NCBI RefSeq assembly: GCF_011745365.1
Contig: NW_024468911.1
Coordinates: 3,342,759 to 3,406,758 of the forward strand
DNA length: 64,000 nt
From: Cryphonectria parasitica EP155
Taxonomy: Eukaryota > Ascomycota > Sordariomycetes > Diaporthales > Cryphonectriaceae
Direction: 5' to 3'
Part shown: positions 21,370 through 29,869 of the stretch, piece by piece
Layout: each line of letters opens with the position of its first letter
Position numbering within the stretch: position 1 is the stretch's first letter
Notes under the pieces: model-generated
The model's input: only the letters and a program-made list of their open reading frames with translations
Told to the model about the DNA's origin: nothing
Database searches by the model: none
Program-made: the position numbers and the translations under genes

Positions 21370-24300
21370 ATGAAGCCGCATCAAGGAGCAGCAGATCGTG
21401 CCCGTTCCCCCTCCTCCGACCCCCCAGCAGCAGGTGACTCGCTGGACGACGAGGCTCACAGCCACGCAGGCCACGCAGGCCACGCCCGACCCCCTCGTCC
21501 GTCAGAAGCAGACCCCCATCCTCCTCATCCCAGTCACGCTCGGCTTCCAGCTCAGCCCGAGCGGCTCTCGTCACCACCAAGACCACCACCACCCACACCA
21601 TCCTTGGACCGCCTGCCTGTCTTCTCTGTTCCTGGCACTGGTCCCGCTGCAACCCATAATCACTGCCCCACGCCCACGCACCCTCCATCACAGTGGGCCA
21701 CTCTGCCGCCTGCTCCTTCTGACCCATCTCACCTATCCGATCACGCCCTATTCGACCTGAAAAACGAGATACCCTCTGTGCCTTCTGCATCTCCTGATGC
21801 CTCTCCTGTTGTCACACATGGCACGGCGTTCGAGTCTCTTCATCACTCCGCACACTCAGACACACAGGGCACCAATACAGCCCAATATACCGCCGGCGAC
21901 GTCCCTATGCAGTTGCTAAACAAGGCGGCGCCCTACCTGCGCTCCTCGCCGAGCTTCAGGCCGTCAGCCTATGGCGCCGTGCCTCGCGGGGCGTCTGACG
22001 CTCCGGACACATCCGAGGATGGCACCGAGGCTAGCGAGAGGTCGGGCGACGGCGACAGCACTGGAAACGGGGCCACGAGGCCGAGCAGGTCTACGTCATC
22101 GCTGCGGAAGACGAGGTCGGGGAGACTGATGGCGCGGTCAACAGAAGAGCTGGTAAACAACGCGACACTCTCTGGTGGGATCGAAGGGCGCTACGGCGTC
22201 ACCGAGTCAACCTTGGCCAGCGATGTCCTCATGGACCCAAAAATTGTCGACAGCGACGGGGACGATAGTGATGGCGTCGGGGTTCCGCTCCCGCCAGACG
22301 AAGATGAGGATCCACCAGACAACTCCCCATACCCTCAGGTCCGGGCGTCTGTTGCACCATTTGACAACACAACCCTGTCCATAGCAACACCCCGAATGTG
22401 GACGCTCAGCGTCTTGTTCTCCATTCTTGGGTCATCAACAAATCTTTTCTTTTCATTGAGATACCCCAGTGTGTCCATCACACCAGTCATAGCATTACTA
22501 CTCGTTCACCCTCTCGGCCTGTTGTGGGACTTAGTCCTCAAGCGTCGAGATGATCCCCAGGAAGACTTTCTTGATGGTGTTCTTACCGTCGGCCAGCGGC
22601 CTTCGACTCCTTCGGCCGACGGCATTCCGGTCTTGAGGTCGACGCCACGGGGAAGACTCGGGCGCCTCCGGCTCTGGCTCGCACAGGGCCGATGGAACGA
22701 GAAGGAGCATGCCTGCGTCTACGTCAGCAGCAATGTCTCCTTTGGCTTCGCCTTTGCCACCGACGTGATCGTCGAGCAGACACAGTTCTACCACCAGGAG
22801 GCCAGCATCGTCTACCAACTTCTCCTGACGCTATCCACGCAAATCTTGGGCTACGCTTTTGCCGGCCTCACCAGGCGTTTTCTCGTGCGGCCGAGCGGCA
22901 TGATCTGGCCCAGCACGCTGATGTCTGCGGCCATGTTCACAACGCTCCACAAGGAGGAGAACAAGCCGGCAGATGGGTGGCGCATCAGCCGGTGGAAGTT
23001 CTTCTACATCGTCTGGACCACGGCATTCCTCTTCTACTTCTTCCCGGGCCTGCTGATGCCAGCCCTCAGCTACTTCAACGTCTTGACCTGGTTCGCACCC
23101 AAGAGCGTCGTGGTCGCAAACCTGTTTGGTGTCAGCTCCGGCCTGGGCCTGTTTCCGGTGACGTTCGACTGGGCCCAGATTGCCTACATCGGGAGCCCCC
23201 TGCTCACTCCTTTCTGGGCCGCGGTGAACGTGTTTGGCGGCCTGGTCATTGTCATGTGGATTGTGGCCCCGATTGCTTACTATAGCAATTGGCTGTACTC
23301 GTCCTACATGCCAATGGTGTCAGCGGCCGTCTTTGACAACACGGGCAAGGTCTACGACGTGAGCAGGATCCTGACCAAGGACTTTGTGTTTGACCGGGCA
23401 GCATATCGCAACTACAGCAGGGTGTTCTTGCCAGTAACGTATGTTCTCAGCTACGGTGTGCAGTTTGCCGGGCTCGCCGCACTGCTCACCCATACCGCAT
23501 GTTGGCACGGTAAGGACATCATGAACCAGTGGAAGCGCTCGCTGCAAGAAGCCAGCAAGGAACCGCAGCAGGCTGCGTACCAACCACTCTCAGACGAACC
23601 AGCGGACCTCCGCAGAAGGACGTCACAGGAACAGGGCACCAGACAGCGCCGAAGCCTCCCCAATTTCAATCCTGAGGACCTGATGATGCGGGAAGATGTG
23701 CACAACCGGCTGATGAAGAGGTACAAGGATGCGCCGATGACGTGGTACCTGCTTACTTTTGTCACGATGTTGCTGGTGGGCATCTTTGTCGTGGAATACT
23801 ACCCGGTGCACCTCCCGTGGTATGGGTTGCTACTCGCCCTGGGAATCTGCACGATCCTCTTCATCCCCATCGGCATCATCATGGCGGTCACAAACCAGCA
23901 CAGCAGCATCTACCTCATTTGTCAGCTCGTCTGTGGTGCTGTCTTCCCCGGGCGACCGGTTGCGAACATGGTTTTTGTCACGTACGGATACATCTCGTCT
24001 GCCCAAGGCGTCAAGTTCGCGGCAGACCTGAAGCTGGGCCACTACATGAAGATCCCACCACGCATCCTCTTCTGGGTCCAGATGGTGGCGACCATCATCT
24101 CATCGCTGACACAGATTGGCGTGCTCAACTGGATGTTTGCCAACGTTCCAGGCATCTGCACGAGCGAGGCGATCAACGGCTTCACCTGTCCGCTGGCGCG
24201 AGTGCACTTCAACGGCTCCATCCTGTGGGGCGTGGTCGGTCCCAGCCAGTTCTTTGGAGTTGGTGCAACGTACCGACCACTCGTCTGGTGCTTTCTGATC

Positions 24301-24702
24301 GGCGCGATCGCACCCATCCCGCTGTACTTGTACGCCCGCAACAAGAAGCACAGCATCGTGCGCAAGATCAACCTGCCGGTGCTCTTGGGGTCGCTGAGCT
24401 GGATCCCGCCTGCGACAGGTCTGAACTTCTCGGTGTGGGCGCTTGTGTGCTACATCTTCAACTACCTCATCAAGAACCGCGCACAGGCATGGTGGGCTAA
24501 GTACACCATGACCCTAAGCGCGGCGCTTGACTCTGGTCTGGCGTTTGGCATTGTGGTCGTCTTCTTCGGCTTCATCTACCCCGGCGTGACCAAGAACTTC
24601 AAATGGTGGGGTACAGAGGTCTACAAGCAGGGCTGTGACTGGCAGGCCTGTTCCTACAATACTGTGCCTGAGGGGGGCCACTTTGGGCCTGATACTTGGT
24701 AA
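21370..24702 (+). CDS. OPT-family oligopeptide transporter with long N-terminal cytosolic extension
   Basis: Single-exon ORF of 1110 residues. OPT proteins are proton-coupled importers of small peptides, or in some branches glutathione or metal chelates. The transport domain begins near residue 320 with the family text SPYPQVRASVAPFDN, then a long series of membrane segments: MWTLSVLFSILGSSTNLFF, FYIVWTTAFLFYFFPGLLM, the LFGVSSGLGLFPVTFDW region, PLLTPFWAAVNVFGGLVIVM, GLLLALGICTILFIPIGIIM, and the last near GLAFGIVVVFFGFIYPGV. It ends WWGTEVYKQGCDWQACSYN, typical of fungal OPTs. The first 315 residues are unlike most OPTs, which have about 50-150 there: His/Pro/Ser-rich (HSHAGHAGHARPPRPSEADP), then Ser/Thr/Arg-rich, then acidic (DSDGDDSDGV). 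The first ATG of the frame is at 21370. Substrate cannot be read from sequence. Confidence 0.95.
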   Translation: MKPHQGAADRARSPSSDPPAAGDSLDDEAHSHAGHAGHARPPRPSEADPHPPHPSHARLPAQPERLSSPPRPPPPTPSLDRLPVFSVPGTGPAATHNHCPTPTHPPSQWATLPPAPSDPSHLSDHALFDLKNEIPSVPSASPDASPVVTHGTAFESLHHSAHSDTQGTNTAQYTAGDVPMQLLNKAAPYLRSSPSFRPSAYGAVPRGASDAPDTSEDGTEASERSGDGDSTGNGATRPSRSTSSLRKTRSGRLMARSTEELVNNATLSGGIEGRYGVTESTLASDVLMDPKIVDSDGDDSDGVGVPLPPDEDEDPPDNSPYPQVRASVAPFDNTTLSIATPRMWTLSVLFSILGSSTNLFFSLRYPSVSITPVIALLLVHPLGLLWDLVLKRRDDPQEDFLDGVLTVGQRPSTPSADGIPVLRSTPRGRLGRLRLWLAQGRWNEKEHACVYVSSNVSFGFAFATDVIVEQTQFYHQEASIVYQLLLTLSTQILGYAFAGLTRRFLVRPSGMIWPSTLMSAAMFTTLHKEENKPADGWRISRWKFFYIVWTTAFLFYFFPGLLMPALSYFNVLTWFAPKSVVVANLFGVSSGLGLFPVTFDWAQIAYIGSPLLTPFWAAVNVFGGLVIVMWIVAPIAYYSNWLYSSYMPMVSAAVFDNTGKVYDVSRILTKDFVFDRAAYRNYSRVFLPVTYVLSYGVQFAGLAALLTHTACWHGKDIMNQWKRSLQEASKEPQQAAYQPLSDEPADLRRRTSQEQGTRQRRSLPNFNPEDLMMREDVHNRLMKRYKDAPMTWYLLTFVTMLLVGIFVVEYYPVHLPWYGLLLALGICTILFIPIGIIMAVTNQHSSIYLICQLVCGAVFPGRPVANMVFVTYGYISSAQGVKFAADLKLGHYMKIPPRILFWVQMVATIISSLTQIGVLNWMFANVPGICTSEAINGFTCPLARVHFNGSILWGVVGPSQFFGVGATYRPLVWCFLIGAIAPIPLYLYARNKKHSIVRKINLPVLLGSLSWIPPATGLNFSVWALVCYIFNYLIKNRAQAWWAKYTMTLSAALDSGLAFGIVVVFFGFIYPGVTKNFKWWGTEVYKQGCDWQACSYNTVPEGGHFGPDTW

Positions 24703-25264
24703 TTCACCCCTCCCTCTCTGCAACGGGCACTTTCAGGAGGGGAACTATATTACAAGATCGTCATCTCCCTTGTACACACACACACACACACACACACAAC
24801 AAGAAGAGGAGAACAAGAAAAAATTAGAACGTACGCATGAGACATGATTAGACGGATTGGCATGATTATTTGTGAGAAGGGGCTGTCTTTTTTTCTTTTT
24901 CTCTTGTTTCTGTGCATTGATTTCAGGCAAAGCGGACTTTGATTGGATTGCGGCCAAACGGCCTGCAAAGATCCTGCATTTCGGTTGGGTATCTTTTCCT
25001 CCCTTGTCGGCCAAAAGAGGGCCTGATAGACACACCCACATATACACACACTCACCCATGGAATACACCAAAGAGAGAACAACATGGGAGAGTCAAAGGA
25101 CAACATTTCAGCATATAGATCATCAGCATATTCAGCACGCAAAGTCTCGTTACTGTCGGCCTGTTTTCCTAACCAACAAGGTCCATGACATTTATTCATC
25201 CATCCGTCTCTCTGTGTGTCTCTGTCTGTCTCTACATGTGATTGTCAACAGACAACGGCCATAC
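24703..25264. other. Convergent 3' flanks of OPT and GNAT genes
   Basis: Contains an AC-dinucleotide tract (24773-24799). No gene is seen. Confidence 0.6.
24773..24799 (+). repeat. AC dinucleotide microsatellite
   Basis: About 13 AC units about 70 bp after the OPT stop codon, probably in the 3' untranslated region. Confidence 0.9.
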
Positions 25265-26225
25265 TCAATTCACCTCCAACCGCTTCCTCAGGAACAAATA
25301 ATCAATATCCTCCTTATCCCCCGTCTCCGGGTTCACCCACTGGTACCCCGCAGCCCATTTATCAAACACCTCATACCCCTGCCTCTCATACCAGTCCTGG
25401 ATCGCCACCGTCGGCGCCGGCTTCCCCTGCGCCAGGTATATCCTCTTCACAAAGGTGCTCGACAGCTGCTGCTCGCGGGACATGGTGTCGAGCACGACCC
25501 ATCTGCCGTTTAGCGGGGGCTGCGCGGCTATGGTCTCGGCGAGATGCATGACCTCTCGTCCGAAGCCTCCGGCCTGCAGGGTGTGGGACACGTACAGGCC
25601 GGCGACCCAGACGATAGTGTCGCCGTCGGTGGAGGACGAGGAGGAGGATGAGAGGCCGAGCTGGCGGTCTTGGTCGGGGCGTAGGTCTAGGGCTATGTGG
25701 CCGATGGGGTGGAAGGGGTGGTTGGTGGGTGTGCGTGGTAGGTGCCAGTGGGTTGGGGCGGTGTCGTGGATGGGTTGGGATTCCTGGTTGGGTTGGGTGG
25801 GGGTTTAGTTGAGAGGGTTCTGTTGTTGTATCCGAGAGTTTCAAGGGAAAAAGAGTTCTGAGGTTCTAGATTTGTGGAGGGAGAGCGATAGAGAGATGCT
25901 TGCCTTTGGGTTGGCGGCGATGTGTTTAGCTATGATTTCCTCGCGGCCCTGTGCTTCATTCTTAAGTACCTGGTAATGAGGGTTCCAAAATAAAATCAGC
26001 ATGCCAATACAGATCTCTCTCGGATGAATAGGCGGTAGTAGCATGGTAAGAACTCACAACCCAGTACAGGGTCTTTTGGCCGTCTCGTCCGAGTTTGGTC
26101 CATTTCTCGCGGACTTCCTCGCTCCTCCAGCCGCAGTCCAGCCTCTGGAGGTACATGCGCTCGATGTGCTCGGGGGACTCGTAGTCCCAAGGAATGAGCT
26201 CGACTCTGGAGGGTCTATCGGTCAT
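25265..26225 (-). CDS. GNAT-family N-acetyltransferase, substrate unknown
   Basis: Exons on the minus strand: 26225-26058, 25969-25904, 25783-25265; 250 residues. The core GNAT text is IVWVAGLYVSHTLQAGGFGREVMHLAE at about residues 137-163, where LYVSHTLQAGGFGREVM supplies the acetyl-CoA pyrophosphate loop (Q/RxxGxG/A). It is followed by VVLDTM and a C-terminal WYERQGYEVFDKW, the usual GNAT beta-alpha-beta end. The N-terminus (VELIPWDYESPEHIERMYLQR) suits the first GNAT strand. Exon 2 encodes only VLKNEAQGREEIIAKHIAANPK. Intron 2 has a GC donor (CCAAAG|GCAAGC) with no usable GT nearby and joins in phase 0. A short Ser run plus acidic loop (GLSSSSSSSTDGD) interrupts the fold. Not closely similar to the LYC1-type protein at 3.2 kb. 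Substrate not inferable. Confidence 0.85.
25784..25903 (-). other. GC-AG intron in the GNAT gene
   Basis: Donor AAG|GCAAGC, branch-like CAACTAAAC, acceptor CAACCAG|GAATCC, phase 0. It is 120 nt and no GT in the donor area keeps the frame. Confidence 0.8.
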
Positions 26226-27168
26226 TGTGTCTCTTGTCTTGTGGTTTATTTGATTTATATCTTCTTCTCTTTTTTTTTCCCCTTCCTTTTTCTCTTCCTT
26301 TATTTATTGTTATATCACCGGATATTTTGATCGTTTCTTCAGAGGTTTTAGAATAGACGACCTGTGACGAGACCTGATAGTGAAGGACAGGGCGGTGAGA
26401 GCAATGAAAGAGGCACAGAGACACGCTTAGTGATTACTCTGCGCTTTCCCCAACGGCGCTCTTCTCTTGACTGTGTGAATTATACAGGGTTAGGGCTAGG
26501 TTGAGAATCAATGTCTCTATTGATGATCCCATACCAGTTGGTTCTTTGTGCAACTGCATTTTACCTCTTATAGTCTTGAGAATACGTCTTGTCAATACAT
26601 AATACTTTTCTCAGATATTGAGTCCACTTCTCTATTCTTTCCCCATCTGCCATTATTAAGAGGTGCCATATCGGTTCTGAAGTATTGAGTACCACGCACT
26701 AGGTACAATGGTGATGAGCACAAGGATTTTGGTGTGATCCCATATTCTTCATCTTGTATGAGGGTAATTCAAGATTCTCTCCTTCATTTATGTCTTGAGG
26801 TCTCAATTGAAGACCGCGTAAGAGGCTTCGGTATGAGTCAACTATTTGATGCTACCCCACCTTACCAGATGCCATCCGCCATGCCCAAACGGGCATTCTA
26901 GCCGCTTCATCACAACGAGGACCGCCCAAGGAAATACCTGCAGGTGCTTTCAAGAACTTGAATGATATCTCAAAGTCCAAAATACAATTTTTATACGTTT
27001 ATATATATATTCTCTTGCTCCCAAAATTTGGATCTTGCACCGTATATTTCCGACATTCGACAATCTCGTCAAACCTTGACCAAAGTAGTCCTTGATATTT
27101 CCCACAGCTGCAAGTACAACCTCATCAACACATCTCTCGCAGCCATCAATCTTCCCACCTGCTGCCAG

Positions 27169-27221
<53 letters not shown>

Positions 27222-27225
27222 AACA
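26226..27225. other. Divergent GNAT/ABC-F upstream region, AT-rich, with A49 tract
   Basis: About 1 kb. It becomes AT-rich from about 26500, has a TATATA run at 27001-27010 and a telomere-like GGGTTAGGGCTAGG at about 26492. Ends in a 49-nt A run next to the ABC-F start. No gene is seen. Confidence 0.6.
27171..27219 (+). repeat. 49-nt uninterrupted A tract in the ABC-F leader
   Basis: Positions 27171-27219 are all A. A single G, then AAACA, separate it from the ATG at 27226, so it must lie in the leader or immediately upstream of transcription. Confidence 0.95.
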
Positions 27226-29810
27226 ATGACTTCCATGACAGCCGAGTCCGTATCGAGCATACTCGTCTCGTGTAAACAGACTCGCTTCCATATCGAGAAC
27301 CCCAATTACAGAGAGGTGAGAACACTATACCGCCATTGTCTACCTCCTCCAATTCGACAATCTCCTTTCATTGCATCACGTTACTAATTTTATTTTCTCC
27401 TGTTGACAGTTGGATATTGAGGGCCTCAACATCTCAGTCACCTCTGGCCCGAGGAAAACCAAAACAGCCGGAAACAAGGGCAAGGCAAAGGCCAACCCAT
27501 CCCAGGCCACCGAGCTCCTCGCCAACGCCAAGCTCAGACTAAAAGCCGGCCAGCGCTATGCGCTCCTCGGACGCAACGGCACAGGAAAATCAACACTCCT
27601 CAAGGCGATCGCCGAGAAGCTGATACCTGGCATCCCCGAGCAGACCCGTGTTGCCATCCTGCAGCAGACGGACGCAGGAAAAGAGGAGGCGGAGGAGGAG
27701 GAGGCGGAGGAGGAGGAGGAGGAGACCGAGGCCGAAGTATCCCGCTCAGGGCCAGGGCCAGGACGGTCAGTTCTCGAGGAGGTCATCGAGAGGGCCACGT
27801 CAAAGGATGAGCTCGAGAGGGAGATCGCTGTGCTGAGCGACGGGGTCAATGACGCCAGTGGAGATGGAATCAAGGCCGTCCGGGCCCTGCGGCGGGTCCG
27901 GCACGAGAGGATGCAGAAGAGACTGTTTGTGCTGGACAAGATGGCGAGGCTTCGTAGCGGGGCTCGAGGGATGGCAGCTCGCAAGGAGTTGATTGCCTTT
28001 GAGAAGGAGGTTGCTGACTCGATGGATTTGTGAGCCTCACATTCTTTGTTTCTTCCTTTTCCCTCGCTCTTCTTTCTCTCCTCCAACAGTCTACACCAAC
28101 AAGGGATCCTGGTTGTTGTACTGACACTTGTCGTAATAAAGACTAGAGCAAGAAGATGAGGACATGTCTCCCGCAGCAGCAGCAGTCGAGGTAGAAATTC
28201 AGGAGGCGACCGACATGCTGGCTGACCTCCAGCTCCAGCTCGAGCCCGCCAAGCTCTCCGACATGGAGTCGCGAGCCAAGAAGATCCTGACCGGTCTCGG
28301 GTTCTCAGACGTCCAGATGGCCAGGCGCACCGCAGAACTATCAGGAGGGTGGAAGATGCGCGCAGCCCTGGCGGCGGTCCTGCTCCAGGAGACAGACATC
28401 CTGATCCTCGACGAGCCGACCAACTTCCTCGACCTGCTCGGCATCCTCTGGCTCCAGCGCCACCTCCAGCACCTCGAGGACAGCCCCGAGACCGCGCCGA
28501 CCCTCCTCCTCGTCTCGCACGACCGCGACTTCATCTCCCTGTGCACCACCGACCTGCTCATCATCAAGGACAAAGACCTGACGTACTTCCACGGCGACCT
28601 GCCCACGTACGAGGCCGCTACGTCCGAGAGGAGACTGTACCTCTCCAAGATGAAAGAGGCCAAGGACAAGCAAAAGGCGCACATCCAGGCGACCATCGCA
28701 GGCAACCTCAGGGAGGGCAAGAAGAAGGGCGACGACAACAGGGTCCGCCAGGCCAAGCAGCGGCAGAAGAAGCTCGACGACCGGTGGGGGCTCGAGGTCA
28801 GCGCCAAGGGGGGGCGGTTCAAGCTGAACCGCGATCTCCCGGGGTATCATTTCACGAGCAGGGCGGACATAGATGTTCCGCCTGAAGACCGGCCGCTGCG
28901 TATTGTCCTGCCTGCGCCGTCTGACCTGCGGTTCCCGGCACCTCTGATCTCTCTCGAGGGCGTCACGTTCCGGTATCCCTCTCCCCAGACCAAGGCCAAC
29001 AGGAAAAGCTCTGCGGCGCTTCTTCTTCTTCTTCCTCCTCCTCCTCCTCCTCCTCCTCCTCCTCCTCCTGCTGTCCTCCAGGACGTCACGCTCTCGGTCG
29101 GCATGGGCGACCGCGTCGGCATCCTCGGCCTCAACGGGTCCGGCAAGTCCACCCTGATCAAGCTCCTCGTCGAGGAGGAGAAGCCGGCGCAGGGCACAGC
29201 CGCCACACACCCCCGCCTCAAGCTCGGCTACTACGGCCAGTCGGCCGTCGAGGACCTCCAGCACCTCGCCACGGCGGAGCCCGAGCTGACGGCCCTCGCC
29301 CTGCTGGCCCGCGAGGTGGACGGGGGGGAGCTGACCGAGGGCGACCTCCGCGGCCTCCTGGGCTCCCTGGGCCTGCCGGGCCGGCTGGCCTCGGACGTCA
29401 GGCTGCGCAAGCTGTCTGGTGGGCAGCTGGTCCGGTGCGGGCTGGCGCGGCTCCTGTGGCGGCGTCCGCACTGTCTTGTGCTGGATGAGGTGACGACGCA
29501 TCTTGACTATGAGACGACCACGGCCCTGCGGGATGCGCTGAGGAGCTGGGAGGGTGCGGTGGTGCTGGTGAGCCACGATCGATGGTTTATGAGGGGCGTG
29601 GTCGAGGGTGTTGTTGATGATGGTGATGATCAAGATGGTGATGATGGAGGAGGCAGGAGTGGGGACGAAGAAGAGGGAGGGGCAGACGAGATGCCAAGAA
29701 GACGAGACGTGTACAGGATGAAAGGCGGCGTGTTGTCCAAGCTGGACGGGGGCGTTCAGCAGTTTGAGGACGTGATGGAGAAGAGGGTGAAGAAGTTATT
29801 TGCTGGGTAG
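27226..29810 (+). CDS. ABC-F family twin-ATPase (cytosolic, non-transporter)
   Basis: Exons 27226-27315, 27410-28029, 28142-29810; 792 residues. ABC-F proteins have two ABC domains and no membrane segments; known members (Gcn20, Arb1) act on ribosomes. Domain 1 has Walker A GRNGTGKST, signature LSGGW and Walker B ILILDEPTNFLD. After the linker (GRFKLNRDLPGYHF, ending DIDVPPEDRPLRIV) domain 2 has GLNGSGKST, LSGGQ, CLVLDEVTTHLD and LVSHDRWFM. The second Walker B reads DEVTTHLD where ABC-F proteins normally have DEPTNHLD; the catalytic Glu is kept. Low-complexity inserts are an acidic run in domain 1 (EEAEEEEEETEAE) and a 12-Pro run before Walker A of domain 2. Exon 3 is joined by a non-YAG acceptor (AATAAAG|A), the first AG after the TACTGAC branch and the only AG in the area keeping frame. 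It is 59 bp from the convergent lipid-kinase stop. Exact ABC-F subgroup not resolved. Confidence 0.92.
29028..29070 (+). repeat. CTT/CTC then CCT triplet repeat coding Leu and Pro runs in ABC-F
   Basis: Consecutive CTT and CCT codons give about five Leu then 12 Pro directly before the second ATPase domain. Confidence 0.85.
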
Positions 29811-29869
29811 CTGTAGTCAACAAATACTGTGACAGAGTCTTTATACTCACTCTCCTTACTCAACTCACT

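Noticed and set aside
26488..26506. Telomere-like GGGTTAGGGCTAGG
   Set aside because: Fewer than three units, surrounded by genes; not a telomere or clear fusion scar.
27171..27219. A49 as the tail of a LINE-type insertion
   Set aside because: No ORF, no upstream element body and no target-site duplication at its edges.
28341..29633. 430-codon ORF antisense to the ABC-F gene
   Set aside because: Long only because the GC-rich coding strand has few stop codons in reverse; Arg/Gln/Glu-rich text without a family.
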